Positions 26,071 to 34,099 of a DNA stretch of 56,422 nucleotides are shown here, piece by piece. The position numbers and the translations under genes were made by a program. The stretch's first letter is position 1. Every line of letters starts with the position of its first letter. The notes under the pieces are model-generated. The model ran no database searches. It was not told where the DNA came from and worked only from the letters and a program-made list of their open reading frames with translations. The stretch comes from Bythopirellula sp. (lineage in GTDB: Bacteria; Planctomycetota; Planctomycetia; Pirellulales; Lacipirellulaceae): positions 1 through 56,422 of the forward strand of contig JANQQA010000022.1 of NCBI GenBank assembly GCA_028285205.1, read 5' to 3'.

Positions 26071-26933
26071 AAACGTACCTTCCTTTTCTTAGGACCAGCC
26101 AGTCCAGGCATCAATGTGACTGAGAGAACGAACGCGGTACGCCGGCCGGCATTCGGCGCGGTCGCTTCACGTTACTCATATCGACTCTATGCCATCGCAA
26201 CCGCCGCCATCAGCGGCGGTAGCGACTTGCCGGGCGACCGTTCAATGCACAGCAGGCGACGTTCATGCTCATCGATCACGATTGCTGCGCTAGGTTAGCT
26301 CAAAGCGCGCGCTACATATGCCGGACGCGTCACACACTATTTGATGCCACAGTTAACATATCAAACATAAAATATTGAAAAACAATGGTTTTTTTGCTTT
26401 TTTACTTGGCCCGCATTGGTCGCTCGAGATCCTGCTTCGACACACTGGCACGGACTTCAGATCAGTCTAGTGCGTGTACAGTTCGTCATCGTGTCCGACG
26501 AACAACATCGGCTCACCTGGGGATGGCCCGAGTCCAGACACTGACCGTTGCCTGTTTGCAGAATCGAAACGATTCTCCGTCTCGATGAACGGATCGCTTC
26601 AACCTAGAGCCCCTCTCGATTCACACCGCCGTGCACGCTACCTCGCGGTAGCCTCGGCTCGCCACCTTTCCGAACACGATTCGAAACCGAACTCTGGAAT
26701 AGCGCCGGCAGAAATCCGACTTTCCTGTCGGATTCGATATTATGTCGCTTCAGCTCGAACCCGAACGAGTCTTTGACGCTACTATGCTCAAACGTCGAAT
26801 CGGTGACACTCAGGGGCGGAGCCCTGCATCGGGATCAGGCGCGGCCGCCAGCTGATAGATTGATGGATTCCGCCCGCACGAAACAGCCTGTCTCATTGTC
26901 AGATCGTCCATCCTTGACTGAAGGAGCTAGTAG
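26071..26933. other. Gene-free region of 863 bases with four dyads
   Basis: No convincing gene was found on either strand. It holds four perfect inverted repeats: ACCGCCGC/GCGGCGGT at 26200-26220, GTTCGTC/GACGAAC at 26481-26503, AGAATCG/CGATTCT at 26560-26576 and AATCCGAC/GTCGGATT at 26713-26734. A very AT-rich segment with a T-run lies at 26335-26410. None is followed by a T-run typical of terminators. It lies between the divergent rfbF operon and the dioxygenase gene, so it must hold promoters for both, and is much longer than other gaps here. Confidence 0.5.
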
Positions 26934-27848
26934 ATGAGCACTATCCGCACGAACCCCCAAGTAGACAATGATGCCTTGCGCGAGATGTTGTTCGCAGGCG
27001 AGCTGGTGGTTTATACGGATATTCCCGCCGTGGCCGAGTTGGTCGCACACGCCCAGCATGAGCTGAAGAGTCTCTTCAGACCGCACGATCCGCAGCAGGC
27101 CCATGCCCATTTCTCACCTTCGCAACTAGCCGAGATGCTATCGAGTTGGAAACCGCGCTTCATGCGCTTGGAGAAGTCGCTTCGCTTGGCCAAAGAGGTC
27201 CTTGAACAGATCGGCTTCAATCCCTCGACCACCCATTACGACCTTCTGAAGCCTCGCACCTCGTACCCAGTCGGACATCTAACTACGGGGATTGCGTACG
27301 CCTTCCCCTGGCATCGAGACACCTGGTACGCCGCAGCAAGACAGCAGATAAACCTGTGGTTTCCGGTTTGGGAGGTGAGAGCCGACAACGCAATGGGCTT
27401 TGATCCCGCCGGGTTTGGACAGAAGGTACCCAACAACTCGAGCGGATTTGACTACTACCGACGGAATGACGAACGAAGGTCCTTGGCCAAAGTGGTCGGG
27501 AAGGATGCACGCTCGCAGCCCGGCGCCATTGACTGGCAGGTTCCTCACGAGGATATCTTGCTTATTTCGCCGGGCCAGATACTCCTGTTTTCGGCGGATC
27601 AGCTGCATCGCTCGATTCCGAACACGTCCGGACTATCCCGGTACAGCATCGACTACCGTATCGTCGACGTCACCGACATCGAGGCCGACCGCGGCGCACC
27701 GGCGCTTGATGTCGCGTGTACCGGCACCGCCATTCGGGACTTCAAACGAGTCTCGGATGACGGACCGATGCCGGAAAACTGCGTACGCATACTCGAACCG
27801 GACGGCCCGCCCGCGGACGTTACTCTGACATTCACGCCAGGCGGCTAA
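26934..27848 (+). CDS. Putative non-heme Fe(II)/2-oxoglutarate-type oxygenase
   Basis: 304 residues. The metal triad expected of this fold is visible: H127 and D129 in PWHRDTW, and H225 in DQLHRSIPN; R236 or R242 nearby could bind the 2-oxoglutarate carboxylate. GAFPWHRD-like and SPGQILLFSADQLHRS-like spacing matches PhyH-type or clavaminate-like hydroxylases. The start is set by AAGGAG eight bases upstream. It is a stand-alone plus-strand gene, converging on the sugar nucleotidyltransferase at 27942. The substrate is unknown; hydroxylation of an amino acid or a sugar-linked acyl group would fit the locus but is only inference. Confidence 0.65.
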   Translation: MSTIRTNPQVDNDALREMLFAGELVVYTDIPAVAELVAHAQHELKSLFRPHDPQQAHAHFSPSQLAEMLSSWKPRFMRLEKSLRLAKEVLEQIGFNPSTTHYDLLKPRTSYPVGHLTTGIAYAFPWHRDTWYAAARQQINLWFPVWEVRADNAMGFDPAGFGQKVPNNSSGFDYYRRNDERRSLAKVVGKDARSQPGAIDWQVPHEDILLISPGQILLFSADQLHRSIPNTSGLSRYSIDYRIVDVTDIEADRGAPALDVACTGTAIRDFKRVSDDGPMPENCVRILEPDGPPADVTLTFTPGG

Positions 27849-27941
27849 ACCAGCTGGCGGATTAGGTTGGCTGCGCGACGTGCCGTCGCCTTACCGGATG
27901 ACTAGTAAGGAGACGGTCCAAACAAGGCGCCCATCCAGCCA

Positions 27942-28754
27942 TCACCGATCTCGCAGCTTGCCAGCGATGCGCAGCAGATCGCGAGGGCTGCCTACGTCGG
28001 TCCAACGCTCGCCGCTAAACCGAACGCCAGCCACCGCCAGGCCGGCGTCGACAGCCTGCTTGAAGATAAGACCCATCGGGAGGTCACCACCCGCATCGAT
28101 ACTGGCGAAGCTCCCTGCAGCGCTGTCTTGATGCTGCTGTACCGCAGCATGCATAAACTCCGTAAATCGGGGCCCCCACACGGCGCATGCCCAGCAGCAG
28201 GGGAGCTTCGACGCGGTGTCTTTAAGGTAAACACCGCGTACGCGGCCGTCTTCGCCGAGCTCGACCATATCGCTCGCAGCTCGCTCAGCTACGTCGTACA
28301 AACCGAGGACGACGTCGACATCCCCCTTGTCCATCCGCGACAACAGCTGATCAAAGACGTCCGGCGGTCCGAGCACGATGTCGGGAAATCCGAAAGCAAC
28401 CACGTTGTGCCTGACAAACGAATAGGCTCGATCGAGCGTGTCAGGCGGGCCTAGCGTTTGGCCAACCACTACGTAGGACAGTCGCATCCCAGCAGGCTCA
28501 CCTTCACCGAAGTATGCCGGGATGTCCCATTTGCCTTCGCGCAAGACAACTATTCCTTGGCCAACGCCGCCAGCAACCATTCGCTCGAACAAATACTGAC
28601 TTATTACTTTCACCGTCGGTCTGTCGCTGTCGACGCCGGAGAAACCGATGGGAAGCACTTCCTTGCTACATGGGATCGGAGCGACACGGTTCCCGCTGCC
28701 GCCAGCGGGTATCAGAGCTACTACGTCGCGGCCGGCACACACACGAGTGTTCAT
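27942..28754 (-). CDS. Sugar nucleotidyltransferase, RmlA-like
   Basis: 270 residues. The nucleotide-binding loop LIPAGGSGNRVAPIPCSKEVLPIG and GPPDTLDRAYSFV match the glucose-1-phosphate thymidylyltransferase (RmlA)-type fold. Differences from textbook RmlA are the degenerate GSGNR where GxGTR is usual and the AFGFPDIVLGPP block in place of the FIGDD-type motif. It may use another NTP or another sugar phosphate. It faces the oxygenase gene across 93 bases and is separated from the tRNA genes by 429 bases. No dehydratase or epimerase partner (RmlB, RmlC or RmlD) is in the window, so the downstream sugar cannot be told. Confidence 0.75.
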   Translation of the reverse strand: MNTRVCAGRDVVALIPAGGSGNRVAPIPCSKEVLPIGFSGVDSDRPTVKVISQYLFERMVAGGVGQGIVVLREGKWDIPAYFGEGEPAGMRLSYVVVGQTLGPPDTLDRAYSFVRHNVVAFGFPDIVLGPPDVFDQLLSRMDKGDVDVVLGLYDVAERAASDMVELGEDGRVRGVYLKDTASKLPCCWACAVWGPRFTEFMHAAVQQHQDSAAGSFASIDAGGDLPMGLIFKQAVDAGLAVAGVRFSGERWTDVGSPRDLLRIAGKLRDR

Positions 28755-29183
28755 AGATCGCGATCCATCATCCTTTAATCGGTTGCAAAGTTCTCGGCGT
28801 CGACGCTCAAACGGGTCGATACTATTATACCTAGAACGCAGCCATGGCTACGGCGGAGAACCCACGCTGAAGCCGCAACAAGTCCTTCGCCGAGCGTCAG
28901 TCGAATTGACAGTTGACTGCCTTCGGGGACCGATGGGTCAACTCGCTACCAGCTACAGGAGTTAGTGGCATGGTGCCCACGCTCGCTCGGATTGGTCGAA
29001 GTTGGAATAGCCTGCCCGTCGAGTTGGCATGAGACGATCAATGATGACTCGGCCTCGTACGAGACCGAGCGTCGCGAGCGAATAGGCTTTGTGAGAGACG
29101 CTATTGACGTACTAGAAACCCCGACCACAAAAGCGCCGGCGCCATCCGGAACCATAGTGTCCGGACGTTGCCCCGCCAGGAAT
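28755..29183. other. Intergenic region downstream of the tRNA pair (429 bases)
   Basis: No convincing gene. It holds one long hairpin at 29048-29069 (CTCGG-C-CTCG-TA-CGAG-A-CCGAG, nine paired bases with one mismatch), about 115 bases past the tRNA-Glu 3' end. No T-run follows, so a terminator role is weak. The promoter of the nucleotidyltransferase gene must lie at its left end. Confidence 0.4.
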
Positions 29184-29259
29184 TGGCGTCCCCAAGGGGA
29201 TTCGAACCCCTGTTACCGCCGTGAAAGGGCGGTGTCCTAGGCCTCTAGACGATGGGGAC
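29184..29259 (-). tRNA. tRNA-Glu (anticodon TTC)
   Basis: 76 bases with an encoded 3' CCA. On the minus strand it begins GTCCCCATCGTCTAGAGGCC and ends GGGGACGCCA; the acceptor stem pairs GTCCCC with GGGGAC. The anticodon stem-loop reads CCGCC-CTTTCAC-GGCGG with TTC in the anticodon position, and the T-loop has GGTTCGAATCC. It lies next to tRNA-Ala and, beyond it, gltX, whose product charges this tRNA. Confidence 0.97.
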
Positions 29260-29294
29260 GTCGGTCAGTGGTGGTCAGTGCCAGCTTGTTGCTC

Positions 29295-29370
<76 letters not shown>

Positions 29371-29449
29371 ATGAAGGCCGCGACTTTACGGTGACACTAT
29401 GGGACTGTCAAGAATGCGGCTAGCCTGGGCGTTTGTCGCTGTAAGAGCC

Positions 29450-30865
29450 TCAGCCGCCGGCCCCTCTTCTCGCTTCGATCAATCTAATGGCGTTGTCGAG
29501 TCTTCTGATCACCCTATCTCGGCCGATCAGCTCAAGCGTAACGTCGATTGGCGGCGACACGGACGTTCCTGTTACAGCGACACGGATAGGCTGGCCCAAT
29601 TTCCCAAGCTTCAACTCATAGCTTGCGGCCACCTGTTCTACAGCGGCGACGATGGCCGTCTTGCTCCAGTCCACCAACTCAGCAAGACGCTTTCGCACTT
29701 CCTGCAGCGGCTCCAGGATCACAGGACGCAAGTGCTTCTTCGCTGCATTGGCATCGACTTCTTCGAAGTCCTCATAGCAGTACCGAGCACTAGCGGCCAT
29801 ACTCACCAAGGTCTGCGCCCGCTCACGAAAACCGGTAGCAACCGCAACCGGGTCAGGTCCGTCAGCAAGGTCTAGCTCAGCATCGAGAAGGTACGGAATC
29901 AGCTGCCTGCCGATATCCTCGGCAGGTGCCGCGATAATGTGCTGCTGGTTTAGCCACAGCAGTTTTTCCGGATTGAAGGTGGACGCCGACTGATTGACCG
30001 CCTCAACATCGAATAGGCGGATCATTTCCTCGACCGAAAAAATCTCTTGGTCGCCGTGCGACCAACCGAGACGAACCAAGTAATTGAGCAAGGCCTCGGG
30101 AAGGTAACCCTGCTTGCGGTATTCCCGGATATCTACCGCCCCATGCCGCTTCGACAACTTTGAGCCGTCGGGTGCCAAAATCATCGGCAGATGAGCGAAT
30201 ACGGGCGCCTCCACGCCCAAGGCGGCAAACATGTTGAGTTGACGCGGTGTATTGTTGAGGTGATCGTCCCCGCGAATAACGTGCGTGATTCGCTGATCGC
30301 TATCATCAACGACGACCGCAAAGTTGTATGTCGGCGTGCCATCTGATCGGGCGATGACGAGGTCATCCAACTGGGCGTTGTCGAAGACTACCCGTCCGCG
30401 TACTTGATCATGAACCACTACCTCACCGCTCGTAGGGTTCTTGAAGCGCACAACTGATTTTGCCCCCTGCACAGGTTTTTTCCGGTCCCGACAGCGACCG
30501 TCGTATCGCACTGGCTTCCCATCCCTCATCTGAGCTGCCCGCAACGCATCGAGCTCTTCACGCGAGCAATAGCATCGATAGGCCGTGCCGGCGTCGAGCC
30601 ATTGATCGACGATTTCACTGTACCTATCTAATCGCTGCGTCTGAAAGACGGGACCCTCGTCCGGCTCCAAACCGAGCCACGCGAGGCCATCCAGTATCGC
30701 CTGGACGTTCTCTTTCGTTGATCGTTCGCGATCCGTATCTTCGATTCGAAGGATGAACTTCCCATCGGTATGGCGCGCATAGAGCCAACAGAACAGGGCC
30801 GTTCGGATGCTGCCAATGTGGAGTACCCCGGTGGGGCTTGGTGCGAAGCGAGTGCGAATGGACAT
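29450..30865 (-). CDS. gltX: Glutamyl-tRNA synthetase
   Basis: 471 residues from ATG 30865 (MSIRTRFAPSPTGVLHIGS); the frame stays open 42 codons further upstream but that sequence is not typical of the enzyme. PSPTGVLHIGSIRTALF has the HIGH-type signature and GSKLSKRHGAVDI the KMSKS-type signature, both in class I positions. RIEDTDRERS and PTYNFAVVVDD are typical of GluRS. The enzyme activates glutamate with ATP and charges tRNA-Glu. The gene stands upstream of tRNA-Ala and tRNA-Glu and is a core housekeeping gene, not an EPS gene; it marks an interruption of the locus. Confidence 0.97.
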   Translation of the reverse strand: MSIRTRFAPSPTGVLHIGSIRTALFCWLYARHTDGKFILRIEDTDRERSTKENVQAILDGLAWLGLEPDEGPVFQTQRLDRYSEIVDQWLDAGTAYRCYCSREELDALRAAQMRDGKPVRYDGRCRDRKKPVQGAKSVVRFKNPTSGEVVVHDQVRGRVVFDNAQLDDLVIARSDGTPTYNFAVVVDDSDQRITHVIRGDDHLNNTPRQLNMFAALGVEAPVFAHLPMILAPDGSKLSKRHGAVDIREYRKQGYLPEALLNYLVRLGWSHGDQEIFSVEEMIRLFDVEAVNQSASTFNPEKLLWLNQQHIIAAPAEDIGRQLIPYLLDAELDLADGPDPVAVATGFRERAQTLVSMAASARYCYEDFEEVDANAAKKHLRPVILEPLQEVRKRLAELVDWSKTAIVAAVEQVAASYELKLGKLGQPIRVAVTGTSVSPPIDVTLELIGRDRVIRRLDNAIRLIEARRGAGG

Positions 30866-31440
30866 GGAGGGATCGCCGATTGATGCGCGCGCAGTGTAGC
30901 AGATTGCTAGTGTGCGCCGACGCTGCCAAGCCGAGCGCACCGCCCAACAAACCCACCGACAAGGCATGATCCTATGAACCGGCTGAGCCACGAACCGGCG
31001 ATCCAGGCGAGCCCCTGGATCGCGATCTCATGCTCGATTCGGGCGCCGGTGAGACCTCCGCCGATCATCGTCCCGATTGCGAGCGTAGCTTGGCCGCAGT
31101 GCATCACCCAGGAATACTGAAGACTTGCCTCGATAACGTGAACTTGCACTACAAGAACCGACGGTAAGTCCGTGCTGATCCCCGCGAGAAGTCGTTTATT
31201 TCTCTCCGAAAACCGACTAACCTACCTCGCAGATCCTTGATTTAAGGACGTATTTGCAATATCGCAGGACGGTTTTGTCGGCCGCGAACCAGCGTAGTCT
31301 TTCGCTCCGCTCGATATCCTAGCGCGTCGACCGGGCTGGTTCAGCACACCGCTGACCACGATCTGCTGAGAGCCTGTTTTTTTCGAATATTATGCAACGC
31401 AGACCCTTGCCATGATTCAGCATATTGGTATAAGGAACGC
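30866..31440. other. Intergenic region between gltX and the first riboswitch (575 bases)
   Basis: No convincing gene. An 80-codon open frame on the minus strand (30907-31149) has glycine-rich hydrophobic stretches but no Shine-Dalgarno sequence or recognisable family, so I leave it uncalled. The right end holds the promoter of the riboswitch transcript (31407-31434). The gltX promoter must lie in the left part. Confidence 0.4.
31407..31434 (+). promoter_or_regulatory. Extended -10 sigma-70 promoter of riboswitch 1
   Basis: TTGCCA at 31407-31412, a 16-base spacer and TATAAG at 31429-31434, with TG one base before the hexamer (TGG-TATAAG, an extended -10). The expected start near 31441 opens the riboswitch transcript. 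The promoter ahead of riboswitch 2 has the same TTGC and TGGTATAA elements at the same spacing. Confidence 0.75.
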
Positions 31441-31530
31441 TGAACTGAAAAGGGCAAACCTACCGAAAGGTAGGGACGCAAAGCTTCCGGTCTACGGAAT
31501 TGTCTAAGACAGCGGGGCTGCCAGAGTAAA
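31441..31530 (+). promoter_or_regulatory. Cyclic-di-GMP-I (GEMM-I) riboswitch 1
   Basis: The conserved GEMM-I elements are in order: GGGCAAACC (31452), a perfect stem CCTACC-GAAA-GGTAGG (31459-31474) with a GNRA loop, GGGACGCAAAGC (31473-31484), TCCGGTCTACGG and GACAGCGGGGCTGCC (31508-31522). This RNA binds cyclic-di-GMP. A further hairpin GGTTGC-GTAAG-GCAACC follows at 31531-31547 without a T-run, so control may be translational or Rho-dependent. The regulated gene is the lipoprotein at 31714, about 190 bases beyond. Confidence 0.93.
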
Positions 31531-31713
31531 GGTTGCGTAAGGCAACCTGCCGGTTATTCTCGGCTGTCCTCCTCTATGCTTCGGCAATTCTCGAATCCGG
31601 AACCAGACGTAGACGTATGTGAACGTCGTGCAGCAGCGCTGCAGCGGATTATCGAAAACGGCGGTCGGCCAACGATCAAGGGACGGAGAATGCAGAATCT
31701 AGGACGGAGAACG

Positions 31714-32430
31714 ATGACGGTATGTTTCAGCAGGGTCTGCACGGCGCTGATGTTTCTCACATCGGCGGCGTTGGTCAGCGGGTGTCTGAGTGGAGGTGGC
31801 GACGATGCTCAGTCGTTCTCGGGCTCAAACCCGGCACCCAGTCCCAACCCATCGCCGAGCCCACCACCGCCGCCGACGGCAAACAATAGCGCACCGACGA
31901 TATCCGGCACCCCGCCTTCATCCGTAGCTGTTGGCAATACCTACTCGTTCACGCCAACCGCGTCGGACCCTGACGGCGACCCGCTGACGTTCAGCATCGA
32001 GAACCAACCCTCGTGGATGAACTTCGACCCCTCGACCGGAACGTTGTCCGGCATGGCTGCCGCTGGCACTGAAGGGAACTATTCTGATATCCAAATTACT
32101 GTGAGTGATGGTGCACTTTCGACATCACTGCCAGACTTCTCTGTCGGTGTCACGCAGGTCGCTCTCGGCTCGGCGACTGTTACCTGGACCCCGCCGACGC
32201 AAAATACCGATGGCAGTACGCTGGCCGACCTCGCGGCTTACATCATTTACTACGGCGTCAGCGAGGGAAGCTACCCGAACCAGGTTCGTGTCGATAACCC
32301 TGGCGTTACGAGCTTCGTGGTAGAGAACCTTGTGCCGGATACCTACTTTTTTGTCGCTACGTCAGTGAACTCGAACGGTGTGGAAAGCACTTTTTCGAAC
32401 GTTGCGACGAAGACCGTGACCGCCAACTGA
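31714..32430 (+). CDS. Lipoprotein with He_PIG-like Ig and fibronectin type III-like domains
   Basis: 238 residues from ATG 31714 (GGAG four bases upstream); an ATG at 31690 with a similar upstream element is the alternative, and longer readings run back into the riboswitch leader. A signal peptide with lipobox LVSGC (cysteine near residue 24) shows that it is a lipoprotein. A Pro/Ser-rich linker follows, then an Ig-like domain (APTISGTPPSSVAVGNTYSF, SDPDGDPLTFSIENQPSWM, GTLSG) of the He_PIG type, then a fibronectin type III-like domain (LGSATVTWTPP, YIIYYG). The fold suggests binding or scaffolding at the outer surface. It is placed under cyclic-di-GMP control, as expected of a biofilm matrix protein. 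Confidence 0.85.
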   Translation: MTVCFSRVCTALMFLTSAALVSGCLSGGGDDAQSFSGSNPAPSPNPSPSPPPPPTANNSAPTISGTPPSSVAVGNTYSFTPTASDPDGDPLTFSIENQPSWMNFDPSTGTLSGMAAAGTEGNYSDIQITVSDGALSTSLPDFSVGVTQVALGSATVTWTPPTQNTDGSTLADLAAYIIYYGVSEGSYPNQVRVDNPGVTSFVVENLVPDTYFFVATSVNSNGVESTFSNVATKTVTAN

Positions 32431-32434
32431 GTGC

Positions 32435-32453
32435 TCGCGCTTCGTTGGCGCGA
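32435..32453. terminator. Weak hairpin after the lipoprotein gene
   Basis: TCGCGC-TTCGTTG-GCGCGA is a perfect six-base stem five bases past the stop codon. No T-run follows, so it is at best a weak or Rho-assisted end. Confidence 0.25.
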
Positions 32454-32534
32454 TGGGTGCTCGGCAGTGTGGTCGAGCGCGGGGCATATGGTTAGGAGTT
32501 CGCGGTGAACCGTCTATTGTTCTACCGCTGCGGC

Positions 32535-33701
32535 TCATGGCCCGGGTCTTGAGGAATGCGTTAGCTGCTCACACAGAGCAGCTACTTTACTAGCGTTCTC
32601 TTGCCATGTGAACGATCTCTCGACGATCGAGCGCTTGACGTTAGCTTGCAGGCGCTCTCTCGTAGCTTCATCGGTCAACAGTGCTTCAATTTTCCTAGCA
32701 AAGTCCTCACTGTCACCATGCCGGAACATCACGCAGTCGTGACCGTCCCTTAGTATCTCGTTGATATTGCGTGTATCCGGCGCGACGATGGCTTTGCCTA
32801 AAGCCATGTATTCGAAGATCTTCAGCGGAGACGCGTACTCTACTACGCTCGGCTGAAGCGCGACATCGAAGGCCGCTACAAAGTCTCTCACCTTGTCTCG
32901 CGTCACTACACCAGTAATTATGATGCGATCCTCGACACCGAGGTCTTTGGCCCTCGTTTCCAAGCTACTCCGGGCTGGGCCGTCACCGACGAGGAGCGCG
33001 ACGCGATTCCCACTCGCATCTTCGGCGACGAGATCGACGACCTGTTCGAGCCCGTGCCACTCTCTCATGAACCCGGTGAAGCCCAGCACGGTTTTTCCGT
33101 CAAGTCCAAGTCGACTCTTGGCGAGAGTCACGCTCGGTGCGTTTGAAAAGGTATGAGTATCGATACCGTTGTGGATAACGAACACGTCCGAGGCTCGACC
33201 GGCTTTCGACGCTATGATGTCTGCCAGCACGGCTGTCACCGGCAGCACTGCATCGGCGTTTCGCCATACGAAGTTCTCCGACCAGCTCGCGAGCCGCTTT
33301 AGCGAAACGCCACCAAACTTGCTTCTTTCACTGAACAGCGGCGCATTGACCTCGCTAATCATCGGTATGCCGTATCGCCTCTTCAACCAGACACCTGCTG
33401 GCAGATAGAGGTTGTAGCGTTCGTAGAGGCAGTCTGGGCGGTGTTTTTTCACGGCCGCGCGCAGCTTCCAGTACGCAACGAAGCTGTAAGAAAACTCACA
33501 AATCTCGTAGAACCACTTCGGACACAGCTTTCTTAGAACGGCAACAAAGCCTCCTTCGCTACCAAACTCATGTCGGTCCACGAAAGCCGGCGCAACCATC
33601 ACGATCTGGTGCCCTAGCTCCGCCAACGCCTTAGTCAACTCTTCAATATGCACGTACTGCCCATCTTTGGACGCAATACGGTGGTGATACAGTATCTTCA
33701 T
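32535..33701 (-). CDS. Family 4 glycosyltransferase
   Basis: 388 residues of the GT-B fold. N-terminal MKILYHHRIASKDGQYVHIEELTKAL carries the usual glycine-poor loop of GT4, and the C-terminal donor-binding half shows VLGFTGFMREWHGLEQVV, LLVGDGPARSSLE and the acidic EX7E-type region ALQPSVVEYASPLKIFEYMALGKAIVAPD. These are hallmarks of retaining GT4 enzymes that use NDP-sugars in polysaccharide assembly. It is transcribed on its own on the minus strand, convergent with the riboswitch-controlled lipoprotein. Sugar donor and acceptor are unknown. Confidence 0.9.
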   Translation of the reverse strand: MKILYHHRIASKDGQYVHIEELTKALAELGHQIVMVAPAFVDRHEFGSEGGFVAVLRKLCPKWFYEICEFSYSFVAYWKLRAAVKKHRPDCLYERYNLYLPAGVWLKRRYGIPMISEVNAPLFSERSKFGGVSLKRLASWSENFVWRNADAVLPVTAVLADIIASKAGRASDVFVIHNGIDTHTFSNAPSVTLAKSRLGLDGKTVLGFTGFMREWHGLEQVVDLVAEDASGNRVALLVGDGPARSSLETRAKDLGVEDRIIITGVVTRDKVRDFVAAFDVALQPSVVEYASPLKIFEYMALGKAIVAPDTRNINEILRDGHDCVMFRHGDSEDFARKIEALLTDEATRERLQANVKRSIVERSFTWQENASKVAALCEQLTHSSRPGP

Positions 33702-34099
33702 CTCTCGATCATTGATGAGGCGCTATCAACTTCTCTGAAGAATTGCGCTCAGTTCCAGCGGGCCGCCGCCTGCTAAGCGATTGACAGCACTGATGTGGTA
33801 GAGACCCGATTGATAGAAGCCGCAGCGCCACGGACTTGATGATGCTGTGTTGCATTGGGCTCCATGCCTCTAGATTCGGCGGACCACAAAACCAGAGAAG
33901 GATAACGAGATGGTGTGCTCGTTGCTGCACTCCACGAGCTAACCACTGTAGAACCGATCAGAGGTTGTAGAAGTCGTACTCCGTTGATTGTACTGGTATT
34001 TGGCATACAATGACCAGCACGATCTTAGAAATGGCGCTCACCAATCGATGATTATGAGGGTAACGTGAAAGCCGCCGCGTTGCGTGCCTGGAATACGCG
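33702..34099. promoter_or_regulatory. Divergent intergenic region GT4 / SGNH with a plus-strand promoter (398 bases)
   Basis: No gene seen. At 33984-34011 TTGATT, a 16-base spacer and TACAAT form a good sigma-70 promoter reading toward the SGNH gene, giving a leader of about 80 bases. The minus-strand promoter of the GT4 gene must lie at the left end but I cannot point to it. Confidence 0.5.

Noticed and set aside
26116..26776. Short plus-strand open frames in the 863-base gap
   Set aside because: Arg/Ser-rich, overlapping each other, without ribosome binding sites; typical of random frames in GC-rich DNA.
30907..31149. 80-codon minus-strand open frame upstream of gltX with hydrophobic Gly-rich stretches
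   Set aside because: No ribosome binding site or family; composition may come from GC-rich antisense frame.
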